A stretch of 64,000 nt of DNA from Hoeflea sp. (GTDB lineage Bacteria; Pseudomonadota; Alphaproteobacteria; Rhizobiales; Rhizobiaceae). The translations under genes and the position numbers were made by a program. How positions within the stretch are numbered: position 1 is the stretch's first letter; every line of letters begins with the position of its first letter. Below the pieces are notes generated by a model. It had not been told where the DNA came from, did no database searches, and was given only the letters and a program-made list of their open reading frames with translations. The stretch spans positions 682,001 through 746,000 of the forward strand of contig JAHRFE010000028.1 in assembly GCA_019084245.1 (NCBI GenBank), given 5' to 3'. Positions 1 through 8,615 of this stretch are shown piece after piece.

Positions 1-102
1 GACCGGATCGCCGGCATCGATCAGATCGACGAAATTGACACCCTTGACGACGCGGCCATCTTTAACATCCAGACACGGAATAACGCGGGATTTGAGGGTC
101 AT
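1..102 (-). CDS. hisF: Imidazole glycerol phosphate synthase cyclase subunit HisF (partial, N-terminus only)
   Basis: The 34 codons present read [20 protein letters not shown] and onward to the window edge, the characteristic HisF N-terminus; the Asp in CLDVKDG is the family's first catalytic aspartate. HisF is the cyclase half of the HisF-HisH synthase that makes imidazole glycerol phosphate and AICAR. The ATG overlaps the hisA stop as ATGA, so the two are translationally coupled. The rest of the gene lies outside the window; the truncation is an edge effect, not a pseudogene. Confidence 0.93.
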   Translation of the reverse strand, partial: MTLKSRVIPCLDVKDGRVVKGVNFVDLIDAGDPV

Positions 103-869
103 GAGCGGTCGGCTTCCTCGAATTTGGCGGCCTCGACCGTAAGCGTGCCGTTGAGGATCGCAAGCGCCTCGGCCGGATCGATGCGGCCATCATAGAGCGC
201 CCTTCCGGAGATCGCGCCTTCGAGACGCGCGGCATCAGGCATTTTCATCCGGACGATGTCGGCAATCGAGGCGAGGCCGCCCGAAGCAATGACCGGGATC
301 GACACGGCGTCGGCCAGCTCGATGGTCGACTCCCAGTTGATGCCGGCAAGGACGCCGTCGCGGTCGATGTCGGTGTAGATGATGGCGGCGACGCCTGCGC
401 CCTCGAAACGCTTGGCCAGCTCAATGACGCCCAATTCGGACGCCGCGGCCCAGCCCTCGACCGCGACCTTGCCGCCCTTGGCGTCAATGCCGACGGCAAC
501 GCGGCCGGGGAACTGCTTGCAGGCTTGTTTCACGAGATCGGGATCGCGCACCGCGATGGTGCCGAGAATCACGCGGGCAAGGCCTTTGTCCAGCCAGGAT
601 TCTATATGGGCGAGCGTCCGGATGCCGCCACCGAGCTGAACCGGGTTTTTTGTCGCTTTGAGGATCGCTTCGACCGCAACGCCATTGACCGACTGGCCTT
701 CGAACGCCCCGTTGAGATCGACCACATGCAGCCACTCAAAGCCCTGGTCCTCGAAGGCGCGCGCCTGAGCCGCCGGGTCTTCGTTGTAGACCGTGGCCGA
801 AGCCATTTCGCCGAGCTTGAGCCGGACGCACTGGCCATCCTTCAAATCGATAGCGGGAAACAGGATCAT
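99..869 (-). CDS. hisA: HisA phosphoribosylformimino-AICAR isomerase
   Basis: A 256-residue (beta/alpha)8 barrel enzyme converting ProFAR to PRFAR, the step before HisFH. The first catalytic aspartate is D8 in PAIDLKDG and the second is D129 in VGIDAKGG; the phosphate-binding GGGIR and ASGG loops are visible. Length is slightly above the usual 240-250 because of a C-terminal extension after the barrel. It follows hisH by one base and overlaps hisF by four bases, inside the minus-strand run hisB-DUF2628-hisH-hisA-hisF. Confidence 0.97.
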   Translation of the reverse strand: MILFPAIDLKDGQCVRLKLGEMASATVYNEDPAAQARAFEDQGFEWLHVVDLNGAFEGQSVNGVAVEAILKATKNPVQLGGGIRTLAHIESWLDKGLARVILGTIAVRDPDLVKQACKQFPGRVAVGIDAKGGKVAVEGWAAASELGVIELAKRFEGAGVAAIIYTDIDRDGVLAGINWESTIELADAVSIPVIASGGLASIADIVRMKMPDAARLEGAISGRALYDGRIDPAEALAILNGTLTVEAAKFEEADRS

Positions 870-870
870 G

Positions 871-1521
871 TCAGGGCTTCCATTTGAGGAAATTGGCGAT
901 CAGGGCCAGACCCAGCGTCTGGCTCTTCTCCGGGTGGAACTGGGTGCCCGCCCTGTTTTCATGCGCTACGGCGGCGGTCACCGGTCCCCCATACTCCGTT
1001 GTCGCAAGCACATCCGAGGGATTGTTCGCCGCCAAATGATAGGAGTGCACGAAATAGGCGTGCAGCCCGTCCGGTCCGGTGGGGATACCGTCGAACAACG
1101 GGTGCTGACGTGCGAGATCGAGCGTGTTCCAGCCGATCTGCGGAATTTTCAAAGCCGGATTCGATGGCTCGATTTCAACCACATCGCCGGAGATCCAGTC
1201 AAAGCCTTGCGTTACTGTTTTTTCGAGCCCCCTGGTCGACATCAGCTGCATGCCGACACAGATGCCGAGGAACGGACGCGCCCTGGTCTCGACCGCGTGG
1301 CGAAGCGCCGCGCTCATGCCGTCGATGGCGTCAAGTCCCGCGCGGCAATCGGCATAGGCGCCAACGCCTGGCAGGACGACGCGATCGGCTTTGGCGACAT
1401 GTTCGGCATCGGCGCTCAATGTGATGGTGGCGGAGACGCCCGATTCGCGGGCGGCGCGCTCGAACGCCTTGAGCGCGGAGCGAAGATTGCCCGATCCGTA
1501 GTCAACGATGACGACCTGCAT
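871..1521 (-). CDS. hisH: Imidazole glycerol phosphate synthase glutaminase subunit HisH
   Basis: Class I glutamine amidotransferase that feeds ammonia to HisF. The triad is visible as C88 in GICVGMQL and H196/E198 in TQFHPEKS; the oxyanion-side PGVGAY motif is also present. A longer reading from a TTG at 1530 is possible, but I choose the ATG at 1521 (216 aa): the purine-rich AAGGAA lies about nine bases upstream of it, whereas it abuts the TTG, and this start clears the upstream gene's stop. hisA follows directly. Confidence 0.96.
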   Translation of the reverse strand: MQVVIVDYGSGNLRSALKAFERAARESGVSATITLSADAEHVAKADRVVLPGVGAYADCRAGLDAIDGMSAALRHAVETRARPFLGICVGMQLMSTRGLEKTVTQGFDWISGDVVEIEPSNPALKIPQIGWNTLDLARQHPLFDGIPTGPDGLHAYFVHSYHLAANNPSDVLATTEYGGPVTAAVAHENRAGTQFHPEKSQTLGLALIANFLKWKP

Positions 1522-1526
1522 CGGGC

Positions 1527-2009
1527 TCAATTCCTTTCCACCGGCACCATCCCGATGGAGCCTGCTACGCCTGTGCCCGGACGGCCCGGCATCAAACGAT
1601 GTCGGTTGGTCCGGGGGCTGGCAGGCATGGGTGATGCCTCATTTCTGACAGCACGGGCTGCATGGATTTCGAAGGCTGTATCGGACGAATCGGTTTCCAC
1701 AACATCGACCAGCCGCCAGCCGCGGCGCTGCAGGGCGGCCACGCGCCAGTTGCGGCCTTCGAGCCCGGTGATCACCTGCAGCGCGAGGCCAATCGCAAGG
1801 CCCAAGACCGGCTGTCCAGCGGCGCCCGCCAGCATGCTCGCCGCAACGGTCACCAGCGCAGCCGCAAACGCTTCAAGCCAGAGCCGGTTGAACAGGAGCC
1901 AGATCACCGGCGCGATAAAGCCGAGAAATGCGAAACGGTCGGCAATCACCACAGAGCGCTCGTCCGGTTCCCGCGCCCCAGGGCTGGCCAAGACTAGATA
2001 GGAGGTCAT
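1527..2009 (-). CDS. DUF2628-family small membrane protein in the his cluster
   Basis: A 160-residue protein with two or three hydrophobic helices at about residues 28-75 ([20 protein letters not shown] and the Ala/Val-rich segment after it) and a polar C-terminal tail rich in Pro and Arg. Its composition and its position between hisB and hisH match the DUF2628 proteins found there in rhizobia. The function is unknown and no catalytic motif is visible. The start is 37 bases after hisB ends and its stop lies just before hisH, so it is probably cotranscribed with the his genes. Confidence 0.8.
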   Translation of the reverse strand: MTSYLVLASPGAREPDERSVVIADRFAFLGFIAPVIWLLFNRLWLEAFAAALVTVAASMLAGAAGQPVLGLAIGLALQVITGLEGRNWRVAALQRRGWRLVDVVETDSSDTAFEIHAARAVRNEASPMPASPRTNRHRLMPGRPGTGVAGSIGMVPVERN

Positions 2010-2045
2010 GTCAAATATCTCCGTTCGGCCTGATGCCGGGCAGGG

Positions 2046-2654
2046 TCAGGCCAGTGATCCCTTGGTCGAGGGGATCCGGTCCCTCTGGCGCGGGTCGACT
2101 TCGCACGCCGTGCGCAAGACCCTCGCCACCGCCTTGAAGCATGTTTCGGCAATATGGTGGCTGTTGGCGCCATAGAGATTGGTCACATGCAGGGTAATGC
2201 CGCCATGCTGCGCCAGGGCCTGGAAGAATTCGCGGACCAGCTCGCTGTCAAAGGATCCGATCTTGGGCGAGGTGAACGCCACATCCCAGACCAGGAAGGG
2301 CCGTCCTGAAATGTCGATCGCCGCTCGTGTCAGGGTCTCATCCATCGCCAGATCCAGCGAGGCATAGCGCGTGATGCCTTTCCGGTCCCCGAGCGCCTTC
2401 GACAGCGCCTGGCCGATGGCAATGCCGGTATCCTCGACTGTGTGGTGATCATCGATATGCAGGTCGCCCTTGGCCTTGACGTCCAGATCGATCAGGGAAT
2501 GGCGGCTGAGCTGCTCGAGCATGTGGTCAAAGAACCCGATGCCGGTTGAAATCGACCCCGTGCCGGTGCCATCAACCGACAGAGATACGGAAATATCGGT
2601 TTCATTGGTCTTGCGGGCGACAGCGGCGGCGCGCGCGGTTTGAGTCTGGGCCAT
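2046..2654 (-). CDS. hisB: Imidazoleglycerol-phosphate dehydratase HisB
   Basis: Monofunctional 202-residue IGP dehydratase, sixth step of histidine synthesis. The duplicated metal-binding motifs are present: [13 protein letters not shown] and [11 protein letters not shown] in the first half and QHGGITLH and NSHHIAE in the second, supplying the His/Glu ligands of the Mn centres. No phosphatase domain is fused, unlike in enterobacteria. It is the first gene of the minus-strand his run and is divergent from hslV across a 181-bp gap. Confidence 0.97.
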   Translation of the reverse strand: MAQTQTARAAAVARKTNETDISVSLSVDGTGTGSISTGIGFFDHMLEQLSRHSLIDLDVKAKGDLHIDDHHTVEDTGIAIGQALSKALGDRKGITRYASLDLAMDETLTRAAIDISGRPFLVWDVAFTSPKIGSFDSELVREFFQALAQHGGITLHVTNLYGANSHHIAETCFKAVARVLRTACEVDPRQRDRIPSTKGSLA

Positions 2655-2755
2655 CAGCGGTCTCCGAGCAAGGCTTTGGCGCGGTCAATACCAGTCCGCA
2701 CGGTAAATATCCAGATGGCTTTGGTCGGACGCCGGCGTTAGAAAGCGGCGACCGT

Positions 2756-2783
2756 TTGCAATCATATTCCCTGCGCTTACATA
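2756..2783 (+). promoter_or_regulatory. Possible promoter for hslV
   Basis: TTGCAA at 2756-2761 and TACATA at 2778-2783 are separated by 16 bases, a weak housekeeping-type pair 52 bases before the hslV start. The gap between hisB and hslV must hold two divergent promoters, but I see no clear heat-shock consensus here. This is a guess from spacing and hexamer resemblance. Confidence 0.25.
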
Positions 2784-2835
2784 GAGCGAAGATCAAGACA
2801 GTGCGGCCTGCCGCCGCTTCTCGGAAGGAGGCCCC

Positions 2836-3396
2836 ATGGGCGAGCAAAATCCCTTTGGCGCGATGCATGCCACCACAATCATCACCGTCCGCAAGGGCAA
2901 CCAGGTGGTCATGGCCGGAGACGGCCAGGTCAGCCTGGGCCAGACGGTGATGAAGGGCAATGCGCGCAAGGTCCGCCGTATCGGCAAGGACGATGCCGTT
3001 ATCGCAGGCTTTGCAGGCGCCACCGCCGACGCCTTCACGCTGCTCGAACGGCTCGAAGCCAAGCTTGAGCAGTATCAGGGCCAATTGACCCGCGCCGCGG
3101 TCGAACTAGCCAAGGACTGGCGCACCGACCGCTATCTCAGGCGGCTCGAGGCGATGATGCTGGTAGCGGACAAGAGCGTGACGCTGGCGATCACCGGCAA
3201 TGGCGATGTGCTTGAACCCGAACATGGCACCATGGCCATCGGCTCGGGCGGCAATTACGCCTATGCCGCCGCCCGCGCGCTGATGGACACGGACAAGACT
3301 GCCGAGGAAATCGCCCGACGGGCCATGGAAATTGCCGGCGACATCTGCGTCTACACCAACTCCAATATCGTGATCGAAACCCTTGAGCTCGATTGA
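2836..3396 (+). CDS. hslV: HslV (ClpQ) peptidase subunit of the HslUV protease
   Basis: The 186-residue proteolytic dodecamer subunit of the ATP-dependent HslUV protease. The N-terminal segment [12 protein letters not shown] is a short propeptide; the next residue, T13 of TTIITVRKG, is the expected N-terminal nucleophile after processing. The family GDGQVSLG motif follows. AAGGAGG at 2825-2831 sets the ATG start. Its partner hslU is downstream at 5123, but two other genes lie between, overlapping or nearly abutting, which implies one transcript. Confidence 0.97.
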   Translation: MGEQNPFGAMHATTIITVRKGNQVVMAGDGQVSLGQTVMKGNARKVRRIGKDDAVIAGFAGATADAFTLLERLEAKLEQYQGQLTRAAVELAKDWRTDRYLRRLEAMMLVADKSVTLAITGNGDVLEPEHGTMAIGSGGNYAYAAARALMDTDKTAEEIARRAMEIAGDICVYTNSNIVIETLELD

Positions 3397-3955
3397 CACC
3401 ACCCGGATCGAATTCCGGCCGGTCGGATCAGACGACTTGTCCCTGCTTGAGGGGTGGCTGAAGACGCCGCATTGGCAGGAATGGTGGGGCGAGAAGTGGG
3501 AAACGGAACTTGCCCATATCCGCGACATGGTCGAGGGCAGGGATTCGACCCGGCCGTTTCTGATCCTGCTCGACGGCCGGCCCGCAGGTTACATCCAGAA
3601 CTGGATCATCGCTGACGCCCTGTGCGAGCCGTGGTTGACCGAAGCGCCCTGGCTGCGGCAAGTGCCGGCCCATGGCGTCGGCGTGGATCTGTCGATCGGC
3701 GACGCGGCCGATCTTTCGCAAGGCATCGGCAGCGCTGCGCTGAAGGCGTTTGTCGAGCGCTTGATCACCGAGGGCCATGACTGCATCATCATCGATCCGG
3801 ATGCCGCCAATGGCCGGGCCGTCCGGGCCTATGAGAAGGTCGGGTTCCGGCCGCTTCTGGTTTCTCCCGAACCTGGCGGCGACGCTACACAGGCCACGCT
3901 TATCATGACATATGCGCCAGATGATGCAGCACCCAATGACAGGACATCCGCATGA
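3383..3955 (+). CDS. GNAT acetyltransferase (aminoglycoside 6'-acetyltransferase/IucB-like)
   Basis: A 190-residue GCN5-related acetyltransferase. The acetyl-CoA pyrophosphate loop is visible as [14 protein letters not shown] around residues 115-128, followed by the family pattern [21 protein letters not shown]; the FRPV and HWQEWW segments resemble the AAC(6')-Ib/IucB branch. The substrate cannot be told from sequence, so no resistance role is claimed. The TTG start lies inside the end of hslV (14-base overlap) with no obvious ribosome-binding site; no better in-frame start is seen. It ends ATGA-coupled to the next gene. Confidence 0.82.
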   Translation: MSSIDTTRIEFRPVGSDDLSLLEGWLKTPHWQEWWGEKWETELAHIRDMVEGRDSTRPFLILLDGRPAGYIQNWIIADALCEPWLTEAPWLRQVPAHGVGVDLSIGDAADLSQGIGSAALKAFVERLITEGHDCIIIDPDAANGRAVRAYEKVGFRPLLVSPEPGGDATQATLIMTYAPDDAAPNDRTSA

Positions 3956-5115
3956 TTGATGAAGCGACGCTCGAGCGCGCAGTTCTCCAGGGCATTCTGA
4001 GGCCCGGGCAACGCGATGCGCTGCTGGTGCTGGCGGCCGAGACTGACGGATCCGGACGCATGTCCGATGCCACGACGTCGCTGTCGGTCGATGATCAAAT
4101 GCGGCTGGTGGGTGGCGGCAATGATATTTTCGTCACCGTCGGCATCGTTCTGTTGTTTTCCGGCGCCTTTTTCGCGCTGCGTGCAATTTTTCCTGAAGGA
4201 AGCCTCACCATCGCGCCGGTGCTCGCGCTGGCAAGCTGGATTGTCGCGGAAATCGTCACACGGCAGAAGCGGATGCGGCTGTCGAGCACCTTGCTCGCCC
4301 TCGTGTTCAGCGCGGCGGCCTTGTCGTTGCTGGTCGACTTCATCCGCTCACGCTACGAACTGCCGGAGACGCTCAATGCCTTTTCCCTGCTCGCATTGCG
4401 CGCGGATGCCTGGCCAATCGGGCTGGTTCTCGGTGGCGGCATGATCACCGCGTCCATCATTTATTTTTTCCGGTTCAAAGTCCCCGTCCTGGCTGCCGTC
4501 ACAGCCATTGCCGCAACCGGTCTGGCGTTTCTTGGCGCGGTCCTTGTCTATCATGACCGCATGACCAGCGGCGCCATCGCAGCACCAGCACCCGATCAGC
4601 TGGCGGAGGTTCTTTCCAATGCGCTGGCGGTGCCGCTGATTTGCGGCCTGATCATCTTTGCCGTTGCGGTCATGCTCGATCTGCGCGATCGCGAGCGGCA
4701 GACGGTGTGGTCGGACTGCGCCTTCTGGCTGCACGTGGTTTCGGCGCCGCTTCTGGTGCATCCACTGTTCATTCTGGCGACCGGCCAGGAGGTGCTGTCA
4801 GGCCGGATCGAGCCGGGGATGACCGCCGGCATTCTGCTTGCCCTGATGATGGCCATGTTCGTCCTGGTGGCTCTGGCCATCGACCGGCGGTCGCTGCTGG
4901 CGCCGACGCTCGCCTATTTCGGCTCCGTCGGGATCTACTACCTCGTCAACGGTGCCGCCAACACCACCGGAATACCGCCATTTGCGTTGATTCTGATCGC
5001 TGTCGGGGCCATCGTGATCCTGTTCGGCGCCGGCTGGCAGCGCATTCGGCGCTTGATTATCCGCCCGCTTCTTCCCACATCGCTGTTGAACAGGCTTCCC
5101 CCGATAAAGGCATGA
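3952..5115 (+). CDS. Multi-pass membrane protein of unknown function between hslV and hslU
   Basis: A 387-residue protein with about ten hydrophobic segments, starting with residues 60-80 ([20 protein letters not shown]) and ending with [19 protein letters not shown], after a roughly 55-residue soluble N-terminus. It resembles DUF2157-type predicted membrane proteins, but I cannot assign the family firmly. No transporter signature or catalytic residues are evident. It overlaps the acetyltransferase stop by ATGA and stops 7 bases before hslU, so it looks like a fixed member of the hslV-hslU operon. Confidence 0.75.
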   Translation: MIDEATLERAVLQGILRPGQRDALLVLAAETDGSGRMSDATTSLSVDDQMRLVGGGNDIFVTVGIVLLFSGAFFALRAIFPEGSLTIAPVLALASWIVAEIVTRQKRMRLSSTLLALVFSAAALSLLVDFIRSRYELPETLNAFSLLALRADAWPIGLVLGGGMITASIIYFFRFKVPVLAAVTAIAATGLAFLGAVLVYHDRMTSGAIAAPAPDQLAEVLSNALAVPLICGLIIFAVAVMLDLRDRERQTVWSDCAFWLHVVSAPLLVHPLFILATGQEVLSGRIEPGMTAGILLALMMAMFVLVALAIDRRSLLAPTLAYFGSVGIYYLVNGAANTTGIPPFALILIAVGAIVILFGAGWQRIRRLIIRPLLPTSLLNRLPPIKA

Positions 5116-5122
5116 TCCCCAC

Positions 5123-6430
5123 ATGAGCAATTTCTCCCCCCGCGAAACGGTCACCGAGCTTGACCGGTTCATTATCGGCCAGAACGACGCCAAGCGCGCT
5201 GTCGCGATTGCGCTGAGGAACCGCTGGCGGCGACAGCAGCTGGAAGGCCTGCTGCGCGAAGAGGTGATGCCGAAGAACATCCTGATGATCGGGCCAACAG
5301 GCGTCGGCAAGACCGAGATCTCGCGCCGCCTGGCGCGGCTCGCCGGCGCGCCTTTCGTCAAGGTCGAGGCGACCAAGTTCACCGAGGTGGGCTATGTCGG
5401 CCGCGACGTCGAACAGATCATCCGCGACCTGGTCGAGGTCGGCATCACGCTTGTTCGCGACCGCAAGCGTGGCGAGGTCGAGGCCAAGGCCCGGCTCAAC
5501 GCCGAGGAACGCGTGCTCGATGCCCTGGTGGGCAACACCGCTTCTCCCGGCACCCGCGATTCCTTCCGCAAGAAACTGCGCGACGGGCAGCTTGACGACA
5601 AGGACATCGAGATCGAGGTGGCGGATACGTCCTCGGGCATGCCGCAATTCGAACTGCCCGGAATGCCGGGCGCCAATGTCGGCGTGCTCAACATTGGCGA
5701 TTTGTTCGGCAAGGCGATGGGCGGACGGACCCGCAAGATCAAGACCACCGTGCGCGAATCCTATGATTCGCTGATCAACGACGAGTCCGACAAGCTTCTG
5801 GATATGGAGCAGATCCATCAGGAAGCGCTCAAATCCGCCCAGGACGACGGCATTGTCTTCATCGACGAGATCGACAAGATCGCATCACGCGAAGGCGGCA
5901 TGGGCGCAGGCGTCTCCCGCGAGGGTGTGCAGCGGGATCTGCTGCCGCTGGTCGAAGGCACGACGGTGGCGACCAAGTACGGCCCGGTCAAAACCGATCA
6001 CATTTTGTTTATCGCGTCCGGCGCCTTTCATGTTTCCAAGCCATCCGACCTGCTGCCCGAGCTGCAGGGCCGCCTTCCGATCCGGGTTGAACTCAGGGCG
6101 CTGGGCAAGGATGATTTCCGCCGGATCCTGACGGAAACCGAAGCCAGCTTGATCAAGCAATACGTGGCCTTGATGGCCACAGAGAACCTGACGCTCGAAT
6201 TTACCGAGGACGCCATTGATGCGCTTGCCGAGGTCGCCGTGCATCTCAATTCGAGCATCGAGAACATCGGCGCCCGCCGTTTGCAGACGGTGATGGAACG
6301 GGTTCTTGACGAGATTTCTTTCAACGCGCCAGATCAGCCGGGCTCGACAATCACAATTGATTCGGACTATGTCCGGGATCATGTTGGTGATCTTGCACAG
6401 AATACCGATCTTTCGCGTTTCATCCTTTAG
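5123..6430 (+). CDS. hslU: HslU (ClpY) ATPase subunit of the HslUV protease
   Basis: AAA+ unfoldase of 435 residues that feeds substrates to HslV. Walker A GPTGVGKT is at 57-64, the GYVG pore loop at 90-93 and Walker B IVFIDEID at 244-251; the intermediate I-domain lies between them. The C-terminus LSRFIL matches the tail that HslU inserts between HslV subunits to activate it. Length fits the family. It is the last gene of the run beginning at hslV, starting 7 bases after the preceding membrane protein. Confidence 0.98.
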   Translation: MSNFSPRETVTELDRFIIGQNDAKRAVAIALRNRWRRQQLEGLLREEVMPKNILMIGPTGVGKTEISRRLARLAGAPFVKVEATKFTEVGYVGRDVEQIIRDLVEVGITLVRDRKRGEVEAKARLNAEERVLDALVGNTASPGTRDSFRKKLRDGQLDDKDIEIEVADTSSGMPQFELPGMPGANVGVLNIGDLFGKAMGGRTRKIKTTVRESYDSLINDESDKLLDMEQIHQEALKSAQDDGIVFIDEIDKIASREGGMGAGVSREGVQRDLLPLVEGTTVATKYGPVKTDHILFIASGAFHVSKPSDLLPELQGRLPIRVELRALGKDDFRRILTETEASLIKQYVALMATENLTLEFTEDAIDALAEVAVHLNSSIENIGARRLQTVMERVLDEISFNAPDQPGSTITIDSDYVRDHVGDLAQNTDLSRFIL

Positions 6431-6524
6431 TCCGCGATGACACGATAGGTTTAGCACTTGCAAGACGTGGTTTGCCGCCTGCGGGATTCGGGATCTGGCA
6501 ACGCTGTTGGAGAGGATCCTCGAA

Positions 6525-7508
6525 GTGGCCAGTTGCAAGCTCAAATCCGTGATGGCGATTCTCATCGCGCTCACCATGAGCTTGACGTGGGCGCCTCAAG
6601 CCTTCTCGGCCGAACTGGTGCCTCCTGGCAACCGGAATGCCAAGCAACCTGACATTCCCGGCGCTTCCACGCGCCGGACCCAAGCGACCAAATCCACCTT
6701 TGACGCAAAGTATGAAAGAATCCGCGACCTGATCGCAGATGACGCAAAACTCCGCGGGAAAATCGTCAGCGTCTCGAAGCTGTACAAGATTGACCCGATT
6801 CACATTGTCGGGGCGCTTGTCGGCGAACATACCTACAACGTTGACGCCTACGACCGGCTACAGACCTATTATGTCAAGGCGATTTCCTATGCCGGCGAGC
6901 GGTTCCGGTTCGAACATGGCGGCGAAAGCGTGGTTGAATTCGTGGAGCGGCCGGAATTCGAGGTATGCAAGGAGTTTTCGGCTTCCGCCAAGTTATGGGG
7001 TTGCCGTGAGGAGGTGTGGGAGGCTGAATTCCGTGGCAAGAAGGTATCAGGAAAATCCTTTCCGGATGACCGTTTCGGGGCAGTGTTCTTCCAGCCGTTC
7101 TATGCCGGACAGACTTTCGGACTGGGCCAGCTCAACCCGTTGACTGCACTCACCCACACCGACCGGGTCAACAAGGTTTCGCGGCTGAGAAAACTCGACG
7201 CCGGCAACGCGTCGGAGGTCTACAAGGCGATTATGGATCCGGATTCGACCCTGGCCTACATGGCGGCGACAATTGTCGATTCCATTGAGAATTACCGCGA
7301 CATCGCCGGGTTCGACATTTCAGGGAACCCTGGGCTAACCGCCACATTGTACAATATCGGCAGTCCCGCTCGCCGGGCGGAAGTGCTGGCGGCGGAAAAC
7401 AAGAGCCGGAAAAGCCGTGGACAGAAGCTCAAGCTTCCCAGCGAAAACTACTATGGCTGGCTGGTCAACACACACGAAGATGAGTTGCGGGCCATCATCG
7501 AACGGTGA
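6525..7508 (+). CDS. DUF1402-family secreted protein with lytic-transglycosylase-like motifs
   Basis: A secreted protein of about 327 residues, recognised as DUF1402, a rhizobial family of unknown role. An N-terminal signal peptide (LKSVMAILIALTMSLTW, cleavage near AFSA-E) directs export. Four segments recall the SLT fold in order: IDPIHIVGALVGEHTYN with Glu about 101, GLGQLNPLTA at about 199-208, DPDSTLAYMA at about 238-247, and TLYNIG at about 274-279. A TTG at 6507 would add six residues; I prefer GTG 6525 because GGAGAGG sits nine bases upstream of it. It lies downstream of hslU with a 94-bp gap. Confidence 0.8.
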   Translation: MASCKLKSVMAILIALTMSLTWAPQAFSAELVPPGNRNAKQPDIPGASTRRTQATKSTFDAKYERIRDLIADDAKLRGKIVSVSKLYKIDPIHIVGALVGEHTYNVDAYDRLQTYYVKAISYAGERFRFEHGGESVVEFVERPEFEVCKEFSASAKLWGCREEVWEAEFRGKKVSGKSFPDDRFGAVFFQPFYAGQTFGLGQLNPLTALTHTDRVNKVSRLRKLDAGNASEVYKAIMDPDSTLAYMAATIVDSIENYRDIAGFDISGNPGLTATLYNIGSPARRAEVLAAENKSRKSRGQKLKLPSENYYGWLVNTHEDELRAIIER

Positions 7509-7591
7509 TTGGCATCCCTTCTCCCCAGCCTGACGATTAAAGCGCCGCGCATCCGTCCGGATACGCAAAGGTCGCTGTGAGTCTTTGAATT

Positions 7592-7645
7592 GTGCATGTA
7601 CGTTCTCGCTCAAATGAATCCATTTGAGCGTGAACGTACATGCAC
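7592..7645. repeat. Near-perfect 25-bp inverted repeat between convergent genes
   Basis: Left arm 7592-7616 begins GTGCATGTACGTTC and right arm 7621-7645 ends GAACGTACATGCAC. The arms pair at 24 of 25 positions around a four-base AATC loop. It is not GC-rich and no T-tract follows, so it is not a typical intrinsic terminator, though it sits exactly where convergent transcription meets (DUF1402 ends 7508; the XRE gene's stop begins at 7645). It may be a bidirectional terminator, a small mobile palindrome or a protein-binding dyad. Confidence 0.85.
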
Positions 7646-8070
7646 TAGGGTTTCCCGGACGGCTTTCGTTTGCCGCGGAGCACCTTTTCTTCAATCTTGT
7701 CAACTTCGGTTTGAGCGGCTGAGGCTTCGATCAAACTGCCTATTGCCGCGAGGGTTTCTCCATCGAGGCGGCTGATGGCGGAAGCCAGTTTATTGGCTAT
7801 TTCCGTCGCCTTGGGGGTGAGACCGGATGTATCTATGGTCACCTTTGGCCGGGACAGACCGCCCAGCATCTGCAATTCCTCGGCTTCGTCCCAGATGATG
7901 TTGAAATAGCCGATCACGCGCTGGATGAACTCCCAGCTGGGCTCGGAGCGGTTGCCGTGCTCGAGCGCGGACAGATAGGCCGGTGAGACGCCAAGGGCGC
8001 TGGCCATCTGGCGCTGAGTCACGCCACGTTCGGCGCGCAAACGGCGCACGGCCGCCCCGAACGGCGTCAT
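7645..8070 (-). CDS. XRE-family helix-turn-helix regulator
   Basis: A 141-residue DNA-binding protein. The Cro/C1-type HTH occupies about residues 5-60 (LRAERGVTQRQMASALGVSP then AYLSALEHGNRSEPSWEFI). The remainder is a helical region with a lysine-rich tail (KVLRGKRKPSGKP) and no sensor domain. It is the last gene of the minus-strand set Tim44-MltA-Smr-XRE, overlapping Smr by four bases (ATGA). Its target is unknown; the large dyad that abuts its stop codon is one candidate site, but that is only a positional guess. Confidence 0.88.
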   Translation of the reverse strand: MTPFGAAVRRLRAERGVTQRQMASALGVSPAYLSALEHGNRSEPSWEFIQRVIGYFNIIWDEAEELQMLGGLSRPKVTIDTSGLTPKATEIANKLASAISRLDGETLAAIGSLIEASAAQTEVDKIEEKVLRGKRKPSGKP

Positions 8071-8615
8071 TTCGGGTTGCCCCTTTCCCTGCGCAGCCGG
8101 ATGTAAAGGGCGCCTTCGCCACCATGACTGCGTGCGGCATCCTCATAGCCGGAAATCAGGAACCGGAACTCGGGCTTGCCCAGCCAATCCGGGACAATCC
8201 GCTTGAGCACGCCTTCACTGCCTCTCGAGCTGCCCTTGCCGGTAATGACGAGGACATGCCTGAGCCCGCGTTCATGGGCGCCGGCAAGAAAGCCGAACAG
8301 CAGATTGTGAGCTTCGCTCTGGGTCAGGCCATGCAGGTCGATGCGGCCGTCAATCGGCAATCTGCCGCGGGCCAGCTTGCGAATGACCGGCTTTTCTATC
8401 GGATGCGCCCTGGGCTTTGTTGGCGGGTTCACACTCAGAATCGAGGGGGGGTGCTTGGCCTTGTTTTCCGGTGCCGCCGCTGGTTCGGGAGGGATTTCGA
8501 CAGCGAACCAATCTTCGACCTCGACCTCTTTGCCGGGAAAGGCTTCCACCGTGCGGGCGACACGCGCCCAGATGATCCGGTCCTCATGGCTGAGTTTGGA
8601 CTTGTCATCGCTCAT
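8067..8615 (-). CDS. Smr-domain protein
   Basis: A 182-residue stand-alone Smr protein. The first 85 residues are a Pro/Lys-rich variable region; the Smr domain follows with DLHGLTQSEA (LHG at 94-96) and the loop VITGKGSSRGSEG (TGKG at 125-128), ending in a basic tail. Smr domains nick or bind nucleic acids, including stalled-ribosome mRNA in some bacteria. The substrate here is unknown. It overlaps MltA upstream by 11 bases and XRE downstream by four, so translation is tightly coupled. Confidence 0.9.
   Translation of the reverse strand: MSDDKSKLSHEDRIIWARVARTVEAFPGKEVEVEDWFAVEIPPEPAAAPENKAKHPPSILSVNPPTKPRAHPIEKPVIRKLARGRLPIDGRIDLHGLTQSEAHNLLFGFLAGAHERGLRHVLVITGKGSSRGSEGVLKRIVPDWLGKPEFRFLISGYEDAARSHGGEGALYIRLRRERGNPK

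Noticed and set aside
793-2001. A 402-codon open frame on the plus strand across the his genes
   Set aside because: It is antisense to hisH and the DUF2628 gene and has no recognisable domain; a by-product of high GC content.
2655-2835. Heat-shock (sigma-32) promoter for hslV
   Set aside because: No convincing CTTGAA and CCCCAT-type pair is seen; only a weak housekeeping-like pair was kept, at low confidence.
3383-3955. Aminoglycoside resistance gene
   Set aside because: It resembles AAC(6')-type GNAT proteins but sits in a housekeeping operon in rhizobial genomes; substrate cannot be inferred.
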